From Nonomuraea rhizosphaerae (GTDB taxonomy: Bacteria; Actinomycetota; Actinomycetes; Streptosporangiales; Streptosporangiaceae), in NCBI RefSeq assembly GCF_019396405.1, contig NZ_JAHKRL010000550.1, positions 1-38,621 of the forward strand: a DNA stretch of 38,621 nucleotides, written 5' to 3'. The first letter of the stretch is position 1, and each line of letters starts with the position of its first letter. This document shows, in pieces, positions 8,170 through 17,144 of this stretch. The notes under the pieces were generated by a model. It worked only from the letters and a program-made list of their open reading frames with translations. It was not told where the DNA came from and ran no database searches. Both the position numbers and the translations under genes were made by a program.

Positions 8170-8637
8170 ATGTTGGCGCAGAACATACCGTTCATCCTGT
8201 TCGAAGTGTTGATCATGGTTCTGCTGGTCGCGGGGATCATCCTGACGGCGCGGGCCAAGGCGGAGCACGGCCGGGCGGCCGTGCTGGGCATGTACGGCTG
8301 CGTCGTGCTCCTGGTGGGCGAGGTGTACACCCTGGTGCGCGGCCTGTGGCTGCCCCTGTTCCTCCAGAGCTTCGACTACAACGTGATCACCGCACTGCTG
8401 CTGGGCCTGGTCGGCTTCGTGTTCACCGCCGGCGGTCTCGGGCTGCTGATCTGGGCGGTGGTCGCCCGCCGTTCGCCGTCGCCGCTCGGCCAGCAGCACG
8501 GTCAGCAGCCCGGCTGGCAGCAGCAGGCGCAGGCTCCTCCGAGCTGGCAGCCGCAGTCCCCGCCGCAGCCGCCGCCCGGTCAGCAGCCCGGCTGGCAGAA
8601 CCCCGACCCGCCCGGCTGGCAGAACCCGCAGCCCTGA
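8170..8637 (+). CDS. Small membrane protein with Gln/Pro-rich tail
   Basis: A 155-residue protein. Three hydrophobic segments lie at about residues 8-27, 37-58 and 72-96, followed by a basic stop-transfer ARR and a tail of about 50 residues made of Q, P, W and G with repeated QQPGWQ and PGWQNP words. No catalytic motif is visible. The ATG at 8170 follows GAGGG with good spacing and lies 12 bp after the NhaA fusion, so the two are likely co-transcribed. A similar Pro/Gln-rich composition opens the next gene, suggesting the pair acts together at the membrane. Function unknown. Confidence 0.8.
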   Translation: MLAQNIPFILFEVLIMVLLVAGIILTARAKAEHGRAAVLGMYGCVVLLVGEVYTLVRGLWLPLFLQSFDYNVITALLLGLVGFVFTAGGLGLLIWAVVARRSPSPLGQQHGQQPGWQQQAQAPPSWQPQSPPQPPPGQQPGWQNPDPPGWQNPQP

Positions 8638-8729
8638 TCCCCGGCGCCGCCGGACCGGCCGCCTGACGACCCGTTCGACGGCCGGGGATGGGACAATGTT
8701 GGTAAAACCCGCTGAAGCGTCGAGGGATC

Positions 8730-9632
8730 ATGAATCCAGAGCAGCCAGCGTCCGACCCGAACCGGACCGTCAGGCACCGCTGGCCCCTGCCCCCACAGCC
8801 GCAGCAGCCTCCGGCCCCGCAGCCGCAACCGACGTGGCCGCCGCAGCCGACGTGGCCACCGCCGCAACAGCAACAAGAGCAACAGCCGACCGAGCGCGTG
8901 CCGCCGCCCGAGCAGACCTGGCCGCCCCATCAGCAACAGCAGCAGGCCGGTGAGCCGCCGGGCACGCGGCGCCTGCCGTACACCCCCGACATGCTGCCCG
9001 ACGTCACCCAGTACGAGGCCCCGCCCCCCAAGTCGGGCTGGCGCTGGGCCATCGTGGTCGGCGGCATCGCGATCCTGGTGGCGGCCGCGGCCATAGCCGT
9101 CATCCTGTGGGGCAACAGCAACGCCGAGAAGCCCGCTCCCACGCCCACCGCCTCTCAGGGAGCGGCCAAGGGGGCCGCCAAGGTCAACGACGCCAAGGCC
9201 GGCCTCTCGTACGCGATCCCGAAGGGCTGGAAGAAGGCCGACCGCCCGGAGTTCACCTCCGGCCTGACCTCGGGCGGCACGGTCGTGTACGCCTTCACCC
9301 AGGCCCAGGACGCCGCGGGCGGCACGTCGACGTCCGAGCAGCTCCAGGCCAAGGCGGACGCGGTGGGCCTGGAGACGGCCAGGCGGCTCATGCCCGACCT
9401 CGGCAGCCGCGACCAGCTGCGCACCCGCGCCGTGTCGGTCGGCGGGCAGCCGGGGGCGACGGCGTCGTTCCACGTCGTGTTCAAGAGCGCGACCAAAGAC
9501 CCCGCCTACGTCCGCATCGTGGCCGTCCAGACCGCCGGCGGCGTCTCGTACGTGTACGGCAGCACGACCCCCGACGGCGAGGAGGCCCGGCAGGCGCTCG
9601 ACAAGGTCCTGGACAGCGTCACGCCCGCGTGA
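8730..9632 (+). CDS. Single-pass membrane protein with Pro/Gln-rich cytoplasmic segment
   Basis: A 300-residue protein. Residues 1-90 are rich in P and Q (repeats of QPTWPP and runs of Gln). One membrane helix follows a basic/Trp flank at about 110-131 (WAIVVGGIAILVAAAAIAVI). The outer part (about 150-300) begins LSYAIPKGWKKAD and contains several predicted strands, recalling LpqN/PsbP-like extracellular domains of actinobacterial membrane proteins. Topology is probably N-in, C-out. The ATG at 8730 follows GAGGGATC. The stop overlaps the stop of the convergent gene by 14 bp. No enzymatic residues are recognised; function unknown. Confidence 0.85.
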   Translation: MNPEQPASDPNRTVRHRWPLPPQPQQPPAPQPQPTWPPQPTWPPPQQQQEQQPTERVPPPEQTWPPHQQQQQAGEPPGTRRLPYTPDMLPDVTQYEAPPPKSGWRWAIVVGGIAILVAAAAIAVILWGNSNAEKPAPTPTASQGAAKGAAKVNDAKAGLSYAIPKGWKKADRPEFTSGLTSGGTVVYAFTQAQDAAGGTSTSEQLQAKADAVGLETARRLMPDLGSRDQLRTRAVSVGGQPGATASFHVVFKSATKDPAYVRIVAVQTAGGVSYVYGSTTPDGEEARQALDKVLDSVTPA

Positions 9633-10065
9633 ACTCCATGATCCAGTTCGTCTCCCAGGTCTCGCCGTCCCGCGCGTAGGCCTGCTCCCACCGGCACGCG
9701 TCCGGCCCGTCCACGGTCCAGAGGAAGCGGCAGGGCACGGTCCCGCCCTCGAAGGGGTCCTCGCCGTGGAACTCGCCCCGCCCGCCGGAGAAGGAGCCCA
9801 CCATGGGCGGGTCCAGCACTCCCCTGGCGCTGCTGGACCAGTGGATCGTCCACAGCCCGGTGTCCGGGTTGAACAGCCGCAGCGTCAGCCCGGCCCACTG
9901 CTTGGTCGGGAAGGTGATCTCGTCGAAGCTGGCACCGCCCGAGAAGTGCGTGCTCGCCCGCGAGAACCCGGGGAACTCCTCCCATTCGGTGCTGCCCGTC
10001 AGCGGCTTGACGAGCCTGCGGTTGAGGACGTTCCAGGAGCCGGCGAAAAAGTCGAAGTCGTTCAT
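9619..10065 (-). CDS. DUF1579-like small protein
   Basis: A 148-residue soluble protein starting MNDFDFFAGSWNVLNRRL, with an F-x-x-G-x-W opening of the kind seen in DUF1579/lipocalin-like proteins. It is rich in Trp and in predicted strands (WTIHWSSS, FLWTVDGPD, WETNWIMEF). No catalytic motif is seen. The ATG at 10065 is preferred over an upstream GTG because the longer form would run into the operator. A TACCTT -10-like box ends 6 bp before the ATG, so the mRNA may be leaderless. It diverges from the WYL regulator across a perfect operator and is the most likely regulated target. Confidence 0.8.
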   Translation of the reverse strand: MNDFDFFAGSWNVLNRRLVKPLTGSTEWEEFPGFSRASTHFSGGASFDEITFPTKQWAGLTLRLFNPDTGLWTIHWSSSARGVLDPPMVGSFSGGRGEFHGEDPFEGGTVPCRFLWTVDGPDACRWEQAYARDGETWETNWIMEFTRA

Positions 10066-10084
10066 GCGGCGAAGGTAGACCCGG

Positions 10085-10109
10085 GTCACTGACAGGTAGT
10101 GTCAGTGAC
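10085..10109. promoter_or_regulatory. Operator of the divergent WYL regulator / DUF1579-like pair
   Basis: GTCACTGACA (10085-10094), a 5-bp spacer and TGTCAGTGAC (10100-10109) form a perfect 10-bp-arm inverted repeat. Its right arm directly abuts the GTG start of the WYL gene. TAGTGT inside it (10097-10102) could be a -10 box giving a leaderless transcript, so repressor binding would cover the promoter itself. Confidence 0.75.
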
Positions 10110-11084
10110 GTGCGCGCCTCCCGGCTGGTCTCCTTGCTGCTGCTCCTGCAGACCCGCGGCCGCATGACCGCCCACGAGCTGGCCGAACGCCTTGAGGTGT
10201 CCGTACGGACGATCTACCGCGACGTCGAGTCCCTGCACACCGCGGGCATCCCCCTGTACGGCGACGCCGGCCCGAACGGCGGCTACCAGCTCCTCGACGG
10301 CTACCGCACCCGGCTGACCGGCCTGACGACCGACGAGGCGGAGTCGCTGTTCCTGGCCGGGCTGCCGGGGCCGGCGGCCGAGCTGGGGCTGGGCGCCGTG
10401 GTGACGGCCGCGCAGCTCAAGCTCATGGCGGCGCTGCCGGTCGAGTTACGCGACCGGGCCGGGCGGATCCAGGAGCGCTTCCACCTGGACGCCCCGACCT
10501 GGTACCGCGACCCCGAACCGGTGACCCATCTGCCCGCCGTGGCCGCCGCCGTCTGGAACGAGCGGGTCCTTCAGGTCCGCTACCGCCGCTGGAAGGCCCC
10601 GCAGGAGGTGGAGCGGCGGCTGGAGCCGTACGGGCTGGTCGTCAAGGCGGGCACCTGGTATCTGGTGGCGCGCTGCGGCGAGCACGTACGCACCTACCGG
10701 GTCTCGCAGATCCTCGGCCTGCACCCGCTGGAGGAGCGCTTCACCCGCCCGGACGGCTTCGACCTGGCCGCCTACTGGCAGGAGTACCTGGCCGAGTTCG
10801 AGGAGCGGCTGCGCTGGGGCGAGGCGGTGGTCCGGCTGTCGCCGCGCGGCCTGACGCTGCTGGCCAACCTGATGACGCCCGGCGTGGTCGCGGCGGCGAG
10901 GCAGAGCGCCCAGCCGCCCGACGACGAGGGCTGGACGCGGGTGACGGTGCCGATCGAGTCGGTCGGGCACGCGCTGGGCGAGTTCCTGCGGCTCGGCGCC
11001 GAGGCCGAGGTCCTGGCCCCGGCCGAGCTGCGGGAGCTGATGGCGAGCACCGCGAGGCGGCTGAGCCAGCGCTACGACGGGTGA
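10110..11084 (+). CDS. YafY-type HTH / WYL-domain transcriptional regulator
   Basis: A 324-residue regulator. Residues 1-60 carry an HTH_11/DeoR-like helix-turn-helix ([20 protein letters not shown], then [14 protein letters not shown] as the wing). Residues 135-220 form the WYL ligand-sensing domain ([39 protein letters not shown]). The remaining part is the WYL C-terminal extension. WYL domains bind small ligands or nucleic acid; the ligand here is unknown. The GTG at 10110 directly follows the operator arm and leaves no room for an SD, pointing to leaderless translation. Its stop overlaps the end of the convergent ABC ATPase gene by 13 bp. Confidence 0.93.
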   Translation: MRASRLVSLLLLLQTRGRMTAHELAERLEVSVRTIYRDVESLHTAGIPLYGDAGPNGGYQLLDGYRTRLTGLTTDEAESLFLAGLPGPAAELGLGAVVTAAQLKLMAALPVELRDRAGRIQERFHLDAPTWYRDPEPVTHLPAVAAAVWNERVLQVRYRRWKAPQEVERRLEPYGLVVKAGTWYLVARCGEHVRTYRVSQILGLHPLEERFTRPDGFDLAAYWQEYLAEFEERLRWGEAVVRLSPRGLTLLANLMTPGVVAAARQSAQPPDDEGWTRVTVPIESVGHALGEFLRLGAEAEVLAPAELRELMASTARRLSQRYDG

Positions 11085-12055
11085 GCGGCCGCCCAGCAGT
11101 GCGTCCACCGTCCCTCGCCCAGCGAGGTCCGCTCCGGCACCCGCTCCGAGCACACCGGCATCACCAGCGGGCAGCGCGGATGGAAGCGGCACCCGCTCGG
11201 CGGGTCGATCAGGCTCGGCGGCTCCCCCAGCCGGACGGTCTCGGGCGCGGTCACCCGGTCGGGGTCGGGAGCCGACTCCAGCAGCAGCCGCGTGTACGGG
11301 TGGGCCGGCGACTGGGTGAGCGCCTCGGCCTCGCCGCTCTCGATGAGCCGCCCGGCGTACATGACGGTGATGTCCTGGGCGAAGTAGCGGGCGCTGGCGA
11401 TGTCGTGCGTGATGTACAGCAGCGCCAGCCCGCTCTCGTCGGCCAGCTTCTCCAGCAGCCGCAGCACACCGAGCCGGATCGACACGTCGAGCATGGAGAC
11501 CGGCTCGTCGGCGATCAGCGCCACGGGCTGGACGGCCAGCGCGCGGGCGATGGCCACCCGCTGCCGCTGGCCGCCGGACAGCTCGTGCGGCATCTTGTCC
11601 ATGAACTGCTCGACCGGGGTGAGGCTGACCCTTTCCAGCAGTTCGGCCACCTGCTCCTGCTCGTCCGCGTCCGAGCGGACGTGTCCGTGGATGCGCAGCG
11701 GCCTGGCCAGGTGGTAGCGGACCCGGTGGAAGGGGTTCAGCGACGCGAACGGGTCCTGGAAGATGAGCTGCACCTGGCGGCGGTAGGCGCGGAAGGCGGC
11801 GCCGCGGTGCGCCTTGACCGGCTCGCCGTGCAGCAGCACCTCCCCCGACGTGGCCGGGTACACCTGGGCCAGCAGCCGCGCGACCGTGCTCTTGCCGCAG
11901 CCGCTCTCGCCGACCAGCGCGGTGACCGTCCCGGCGCGCAGCCCCAGCGACACGTCGTCCACGGCGCGCACCGGCGGGCGCCTGCCCCACCGGCCGCCGC
12001 GGGCGGCGGTGAAGTGCTTGGTGAGGTCACGGCCCTCCAGCACGAAGTCGCTCAC
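11072..12055 (-). CDS. Oligopeptide-type ABC transporter ATP-binding protein (DppF/OppF-like)
   Basis: A 327-residue ATPase, the second of two in this importer. Walker A is GESGCGKST, the signature is [15 protein letters not shown], Walker B is [13 protein letters not shown] and the switch His is in YITHDIAS. The C-terminal oligopeptide-transporter extension has the cysteine motif [15 protein letters not shown] plus a late Cys in THCWAA. The GTG at 12055 is chosen because it gives [11 protein letters not shown] and overlaps the previous stop as GTGA, with AAGGGGG upstream. It is the last gene of a seven-gene overlapping operon. Walker B is followed by SMLD rather than the usual SALD, a minor variant also seen in related transporters. 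Confidence 0.93.
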   Translation of the reverse strand: MSDFVLEGRDLTKHFTAARGGRWGRRPPVRAVDDVSLGLRAGTVTALVGESGCGKSTVARLLAQVYPATSGEVLLHGEPVKAHRGAAFRAYRRQVQLIFQDPFASLNPFHRVRYHLARPLRIHGHVRSDADEQEQVAELLERVSLTPVEQFMDKMPHELSGGQRQRVAIARALAVQPVALIADEPVSMLDVSIRLGVLRLLEKLADESGLALLYITHDIASARYFAQDITVMYAGRLIESGEAEALTQSPAHPYTRLLLESAPDPDRVTAPETVRLGEPPSLIDPPSGCRFHPRCPLVMPVCSERVPERTSLGEGRWTHCWAAAHPS

Positions 12056-13038
12056 CGGAGCACCCCCTTGTCGTCGTTCAGCAGGCAGGCGACCTGCCCC
12101 TCCACCCCTGGCAGCAGGGCCGGGCGGCGTGCCGAGCACTCCTCCACGGCGAACCGGCAGCGCGGGTGGAAGGCGCAGCCGGACGGCAGTGACCGCAGGT
12201 CGGGCGGGGTGCCGGGGATGCCGAGCAGCTCCTCGCGGGGCCCGTGCAGCCGAGGGAAGGAGCGCAGCAGCCCCAGCGTGTACGGGTGGCTGGGCGACCT
12301 GTGCAGCGCCTTGGCCGAGCCCGTCTCCACCACCCGCCCGGCGTACATGATGGCGATCCGGTCGGAGATCTCCATCAGCAGCGACAGGTCGTGGGTGATG
12401 AACACGACCGCGAAGCCGTACTCCTGCCGCAACGCCTTGATCTCGTGCAGGATCTCCCGCTGGACGACCACGTCGAGCGCGGTGGTCGGCTCGTCCATGA
12501 TGATGATCTCGGGGTTGAGCGCCAGCGCGATGGCGATGGCGGCGCGCTGGCGCATGCCCCCGGACAGCTCGTGCGGGTAGCCGCGCCGCCGGTCGGCGCT
12601 GATGCCGACGCGCTGGAGCAGCTCGACCGTGCGCTCGGTGCGCTCCTTGCGCGGCATGTCCGGCGCGTGGACGCGCAGCACGTCGTCGATCTGAGCGCCG
12701 ACCGTGCTGACCGGGTTGAGCGCGTTCATGGCGCTCTGGAAGACGACGGCCAGTTCCTTCCAGCGGAAGGCGCGCAGCTCCTTCCTCCCGAGCTTGAGCA
12801 CGTCGACCGGCCCGCCGTCCCTGCGGTGGTGGACGACCGAGCCGCCGGTGATCGCGGCGGGCGGGCGCAGCAGCCTGGCGACGGCGTTGGCCAGCGTCGA
12901 CTTGCCGCTGCCGCTCTCGCCCGCGAGGCCGAGGATCTCGCCTCTGCGCAGGTCGAGCGAGACATCGGCGACCGCGTGCACGGCCCCGCTGCCGGACAGG
13001 TAGTCGACGCTGAGGTCGCGGATCTCCAGAACGTTCAT
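12052..13038 (-). CDS. Oligopeptide-type ABC transporter ATP-binding protein (DppD/OppD-like)
   Basis: A 328-residue ATPase that would pair with the next subunit to power import. Walker A is GESGSGKST, the signature [15 protein letters not shown], Walker [14 protein letters not shown] and the H-loop VFITHDLS. The C-terminal extension contains [15 protein letters not shown], the cysteine cluster typical of DppD/OppD proteins. The ATG at 13038 overlaps the upstream permease stop (ATGA), so translation is coupled. The gene ends in another 4-nt overlap with the next ATPase. Confidence 0.94.
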   Translation of the reverse strand: MNVLEIRDLSVDYLSGSGAVHAVADVSLDLRRGEILGLAGESGSGKSTLANAVARLLRPPAAITGGSVVHHRRDGGPVDVLKLGRKELRAFRWKELAVVFQSAMNALNPVSTVGAQIDDVLRVHAPDMPRKERTERTVELLQRVGISADRRRGYPHELSGGMRQRAAIAIALALNPEIIIMDEPTTALDVVVQREILHEIKALRQEYGFAVVFITHDLSLLMEISDRIAIMYAGRVVETGSAKALHRSPSHPYTLGLLRSFPRLHGPREELLGIPGTPPDLRSLPSGCAFHPRCRFAVEECSARRPALLPGVEGQVACLLNDDKGVLR

Positions 13039-13862
13039 GCGCGGGCCTTCCGAACCTTGATCGTCCGCAGCCTGGGGTTGGCGATCTCGTCGATGCCGAA
13101 GTTGACCAGCGCGAGGCCGGTGCCGATCAGCGCGATGCACAGGCCCGGCGGGATGAACCACCACCACGCCCCGATGAGCAGCGCCTGCCCGTTCTGGGCG
13201 AAGTACAGCATGCTGCCCCAGCTCACCGTGGACAGGTCGGCCAGGCCGAGGAAGGACAGCCCGGCCTCGGCCAGGATCGCGCCGACGACGGTGGCCAGGA
13301 AGCTGGTGGCGATCACCGGCAGCAGCACGGGCAGGATCTCGAAGAAGATGATCCGCAGCGGCCGCTCGCCGCTGGCCCTGGCCGCCTCGACGAAGTCGCG
13401 CCGCCGCACCGACAGCGTCTGGGCGCGCAGCACGCGGGCGCCCCACGCCCAGCCGGTGACGGCGATCACGACGGCGACGGAGGCGACGCCGCGCTGCGGC
13501 AGGTAGCCGGCCAGCACGATGATCAGCGGCAGCGAGGGCAGCACCAGGAAGATGTTCGTCAGCACCGAGAACGTCTCGTCGATCGCGCCGCCGAAGTAGC
13601 CGCCGACCAGGCCGACCGCCACGGCCAGCAGGGTCGCGATCACCGCCGACAGCACGCCGACGCCCATCGAGACGCGGGCCCCGTACACGATCTGGACGAG
13701 GATGTCCTGGCCGGTCTGCGTGGTGCCGAGCCAGTGCGCCGAAGACGGCCCTTGCAGCCCGTCGTTGCTGGTGGCGGCCGGGTCGGCGCCGATGAGCAGC
13801 GGCCCGGCGATCGCCATGAGCGTGAAGAAGGCGAGGATGGCCACGCCGGCCTTGATCTTCAT
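13035..13862 (-). CDS. Oligopeptide-type ABC transporter permease (DppC/OppC-like)
   Basis: A 275-residue inner-membrane permease. It begins [20 protein letters not shown] (first membrane helix), then the [20 protein letters not shown] segment typical of DppC N-termini ([10 protein letters not shown]). The EAA loop that docks on the ATPases reads [20 protein letters not shown]. About six membrane segments are seen. The ATG at 13862 overlaps the dppB-like stop by 4 nt; the reading frame remains open upstream, but that part is antisense-like and out of keeping with the family. Confidence 0.93.
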   Translation of the reverse strand: MKIKAGVAILAFFTLMAIAGPLLIGADPAATSNDGLQGPSSAHWLGTTQTGQDILVQIVYGARVSMGVGVLSAVIATLLAVAVGLVGGYFGGAIDETFSVLTNIFLVLPSLPLIIVLAGYLPQRGVASVAVVIAVTGWAWGARVLRAQTLSVRRRDFVEAARASGERPLRIIFFEILPVLLPVIATSFLATVVGAILAEAGLSFLGLADLSTVSWGSMLYFAQNGQALLIGAWWWFIPPGLCIALIGTGLALVNFGIDEIANPRLRTIKVRKARA

Positions 13863-14830
13863 TGCTTGGTCCGTGGGTCGAGGATCAGGTACGCGAGGTC
13901 GGCCAGGAAGTTGGCGACGAGCACGGCGAGCGAGATGACCAGGAAGATGCCCTGCATGAGCGGGAAGTCCTCGTTCTCCACGCCTTTGAGGAGCATCGAC
14001 CCGATTCCCGGATAGGAGAAGACGATCTCGGTCAGCACCGAGCCGCCGACCACGAAGCCGAGCGAGAGGGCGAAGCTGGTGATGTTCGGCAGGATCGCGT
14101 TGCGGGCCGCGTACGCCCACATGACGCGCCTGCTGGTCAGCCCCTTGGCCTCGGCCATCACGACGTAGTCCTCGCCGAGCGTGGTCACCATGACGTTGCG
14201 CATGCCGAGGATGCGGTCGGCCATCGAGGCCACCACGATCGTGACGCCGGGCAGCACCGCGTGGTAGAGCACGCTCCCGGCGAACTCGCCGGTGAGGCCG
14301 GCAGTGACGTCCAGCCCGTACGCGCGCGAGACCGGGAACCACTGCAGCGTCACCCCGAACACGAACACCAGGGCCAGCGCGACCCAGAAGTACGGCACCG
14401 CGTGCATGAACGTGGCGGCCGGCAGCACCCCGTCCAGCCAGGTGCCGCGCTTCCAGGCCATCAGCACGCCGAGCGAGGTGCCGATCAGGTAGCTGATCAC
14501 CGTGGCGACGCCGACGAGCCCGACCGTCCACGGCAGGCTGCCGGCGATCACCGACGACACCTCGGTGGGGAAGAACGTGATCGAGCGGCCCAGCTCCCCA
14601 TGAGCGAGATTGCCCAGATAGTCCAGGTACTGCTGCCACAGCCCGGCGTCGCTGAGCCCGAAGGCCCGCCGCATCGCCTCGATGGCGGCGGGGTCCACGT
14701 TGTCCTTCATCCGGGCCACCAGCAGCTCGACCGGGTCCCCCGGCATGAGCCGGGGGATCAGGAAGTTGAGCGTGACGGCGGCCCAGGCCGTGAGCAGGTA
14801 GAACCCGAGCCGCCTGGCCAGGAACCTCAC
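13859..14830 (-). CDS. Oligopeptide-type ABC transporter permease (DppB/OppB-like)
   Basis: A 323-residue permease with six membrane segments. The N-terminus MRFLARRLGFYLLTAWAAVT and the following FLIPRLMPGDP are diagnostic of the DppB family, and the EAA loop reads EAKGLTSRRVMWAYAARNAI. The GTG at 14830 overlaps the binding-protein stop as GTGA. It pairs with the DppC-like subunit to form the transmembrane pathway. Confidence 0.94.
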   Translation of the reverse strand: MRFLARRLGFYLLTAWAAVTLNFLIPRLMPGDPVELLVARMKDNVDPAAIEAMRRAFGLSDAGLWQQYLDYLGNLAHGELGRSITFFPTEVSSVIAGSLPWTVGLVGVATVISYLIGTSLGVLMAWKRGTWLDGVLPAATFMHAVPYFWVALALVFVFGVTLQWFPVSRAYGLDVTAGLTGEFAGSVLYHAVLPGVTIVVASMADRILGMRNVMVTTLGEDYVVMAEAKGLTSRRVMWAYAARNAILPNITSFALSLGFVVGGSVLTEIVFSYPGIGSMLLKGVENEDFPLMQGIFLVISLAVLVANFLADLAYLILDPRTKQ

Positions 14831-16437
14831 TTCGACGCCGGTTTGAGGTGCAGCAGGACCACGGCCGCGTCCGGCGAGGTGTACGGCGAGGGCATCGCGT
14901 ACGGGTCCTGCTCGGACGGCCAGCCGACGTACTTGCTGGTCCGGAACTGCGCCCAGGACGGGCTGTAGAACAGCGGCACGGCCGGCAGCTTCTCCACCAT
15001 GATCTTGCCGAGCCCCTGGGTGGCCCGCTCCTGCTCGGCCTGGTCCTCGGTGGCGGCGTACTCGTCGATCAGCTTGTCGGTCGCCGGGTCCTTCCAGCGC
15101 TCGTAGTTGCCGGTCGCGGCCTTGCCGACGGGCTGGGCGAGGCCGCCGTACAGCAGCGAGCGGAGCTGGAAGTACGGCGTCGGCCCGGAGGCGGCGGCCC
15201 TGATCGTGAGGTCGTAGTCGCCCTTGCCGACCTTGGACACCCAGTCGGCGAACGCGACGCCCCGCGTGTCCACCTTGATCCCGACCTTGGCGAGATCCTC
15301 CCGGATGAGCTGGGCGGCGTTCACCCAGTCGGTGAACGGCGAGGGCACCAGCAGCGTGAAGCTCAGCTTGGCCGGGTCGATGCCCTTGAGCAGTTCCTTC
15401 GCCTTCTCGACGTCCACCTTGAAGGCCGCGTCCTTGTACTCCGGCGGCAGGTACGCCTCACCGCCGGGCATCGGCACGCCGGTCGGGTGCGCGACCTTGG
15501 TGTAGCCGCGCTCGGCCACCCGTACGATCTTGTCCCGGTCGACGGCCAGGCTGATGGCCTGCCGCACCTCGGGCTTGGCCAGGGTCTCGTCGGCCTGGTT
15601 CGGCAGCAGGTTGACCAGGCCCTCGGGCGGGAAGTAGAAGCGGTTCACGTCGGGCTTGCCCTGGACGTAGATCTTCTCCATGTCGGGCACGAAAGCGCCC
15701 GCCCAGTCCAGTTCGCCCTGCTGCAGCGCCGTCTGCACGGCGTTGGCGGTGTAGGCCGGGAACTTCACCGACGGCACCTCGGGCTTGCCCGGCTGCCAGT
15801 ATCCCGGGTTCTTCTCCATCTCGTAGATCTGCGCGCTGAACGTCGACAGCTTGAACGGGCCCGTGCCGACCGGCTTGGGGTTGGTGAAGGTGACCGGGTC
15901 CTTCTCCTTCTCCCACAGGTGCTTGGCCACGATCGGGGTGTTGCCGGCGATGTTGTACAGCTTGGCGTAGGAGGTGCTCTTCAGCATGACCTGCACCTTG
16001 TCGGGCGCCAGGACCTTGGTGCCGGCGATCTCCAGCGCGTTCTTGTTGAGCTGGGCGTTCTTGGAGATCAGGTCGAAGGAGAACGCCACGTCGTCGGCGG
16101 TGAACGGCTGCCCGTCCGTCCACTTCACGCCCTGCCTGAGGGTGAACGTCAGGGTCTTGCCCTCGTCGGACCATTCGTGCTTGAGCGCCAGCCACGGGGT
16201 GATCTCTCCGGGCTTGAGCTTGTTGAAGAACTCAAGCGTCTCGTAGATCATCCCGACCGTGCCGAAGTTCACGTTCTCCAGGTGGTACGGGTTGAAGTCC
16301 TCCTGGAACGTTCCCGCGTCCACGGCGTGGACGACCAGCGGCGCCGCGCCGGTGGAGGCGCCCTTGCCGCCCGTGGAGCTCGAACATCCCGCCACCGCGA
16401 CGACCAACGCCGCGACGGCTGCCAGGCTTCGTTTCAT
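14827..16437 (-). CDS. ABC transporter substrate-binding lipoprotein (SBP family 5)
   Basis: A 536-residue extracellular binding protein of the peptide/nickel family. The lipoprotein signal peptide ends in the lipobox AVAGC with lipidated C18, then a Ser/Gly-rich linker. Family features include TLTFTLRQGVKWTDGQPFTA followed by DDVAFSF, and the later PVGTGPFKL and AISLAVDRDKIV. Members bind oligopeptides, but many bind oligosaccharides or other amino compounds. The neighbouring PIG-L-like and GNAT genes make an acetylated amino sugar or similar ligand a reasonable guess, not a demonstrated one. The ATG at 16437 overlaps the PIG-L stop by 4 nt. Confidence 0.94.
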   Translation of the reverse strand: MKRSLAAVAALVVAVAGCSSSTGGKGASTGAAPLVVHAVDAGTFQEDFNPYHLENVNFGTVGMIYETLEFFNKLKPGEITPWLALKHEWSDEGKTLTFTLRQGVKWTDGQPFTADDVAFSFDLISKNAQLNKNALEIAGTKVLAPDKVQVMLKSTSYAKLYNIAGNTPIVAKHLWEKEKDPVTFTNPKPVGTGPFKLSTFSAQIYEMEKNPGYWQPGKPEVPSVKFPAYTANAVQTALQQGELDWAGAFVPDMEKIYVQGKPDVNRFYFPPEGLVNLLPNQADETLAKPEVRQAISLAVDRDKIVRVAERGYTKVAHPTGVPMPGGEAYLPPEYKDAAFKVDVEKAKELLKGIDPAKLSFTLLVPSPFTDWVNAAQLIREDLAKVGIKVDTRGVAFADWVSKVGKGDYDLTIRAAASGPTPYFQLRSLLYGGLAQPVGKAATGNYERWKDPATDKLIDEYAATEDQAEQERATQGLGKIMVEKLPAVPLFYSPSWAQFRTSKYVGWPSEQDPYAMPSPYTSPDAAVVLLHLKPASK

Positions 16438-17144
16438 TGGGGTGCTGCCTTTCCGAAATAGCTCACCCGGAGATCACGGGAGCCCTTCGGGGCGGCGAAC
16501 GCCTGGGCCCGGCGCATTCCGGCGGGTGCCCCGCGCACGATCGTCAGCGCGCGGTAGTAGTCCACGTACGGGAATCCGTACGTCTCTCCTCGGGCGTACG
16601 CGTAACCCGTGATCGCCTTCGACCAGACCTCGTAGGCCTCGTCCGACAGGTCGACGAACACGTCCGGCGTGTAGCCGTCGGCGTCCTCCCAGTTGTCCGC
16701 GTAGTAGAGCTCGCTCGCCCAGTACGCGGGCAGCTCGCGCTCGAGCGTCTTCAGGCCGCCGTAGAAACGGGCGTCCTGCACGATCCGGTGGGTGCGGGCG
16801 TGGTCCTTGTGGATGGACTCGCTCCAGTGGGTGAGCAGCACGTCCGGCCGCAGCTCCCTGATCAGGTCGCCGACCCGCATCTTGACGTCCTCGTCCTCGG
16901 GCAGCAGGCCGTCCTCGTAGTCGAGGAAGCGGACGCCGGCGCCGATCGCCGCGGCGAACGTCTCGGCCTCCGCGCGCTTCTGCTTCGCGTACTCGGGGAC
17001 GGGCAGGCGCGGGTGGCCGCGCTCGCCGAGCGTCAGGTGCAGCAGCGTCGCGCGGTCGCCGCGCAGGACGTGCTGGGCGAGCACCGCGCCGGCGGTCAGG
17101 TCGAGGTCGCCGGCGTGGGCGCCGATCGCGAGTACGTGCGTCAT
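16434..17144 (-). CDS. PIG-L family deacetylase with altered metal/base motif
   Basis: A 236-residue protein of the LmbE/PIG-L fold, whose members are Zn-dependent de-N-acetylases such as MshB. The usual AHPDDE motif reads AHAGDLD: H10 and D13 keep the two metal ligands, but the position of the general-base Asp (MshB D15) is Gly12. The second motif is HKDHARTH (H112, H115, H119), giving the third ligand. The GxHAGD variant is, from memory, found in a recognised subgroup, so the protein need not be dead but may use another base or substrate. It sits between the GNAT gene (ATGA overlap) and the binding protein (ATGA overlap), so it probably acts on the imported ligand in the cytoplasm. Confidence 0.9.
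   Translation of the reverse strand: MTHVLAIGAHAGDLDLTAGAVLAQHVLRGDRATLLHLTLGERGHPRLPVPEYAKQKRAEAETFAAAIGAGVRFLDYEDGLLPEDEDVKMRVGDLIRELRPDVLLTHWSESIHKDHARTHRIVQDARFYGGLKTLERELPAYWASELYYADNWEDADGYTPDVFVDLSDEAYEVWSKAITGYAYARGETYGFPYVDYYRALTIVRGAPAGMRRAQAFAAPKGSRDLRVSYFGKAAPQ

Noticed and set aside
5815-8499. 894-codon open frame on the - strand across the SDR and NhaA genes
   Set aside because: It is antisense to well-supported genes and its product is His/Gln/Arg/Pro-rich with no recognisable domain, as expected from high-GC third positions.
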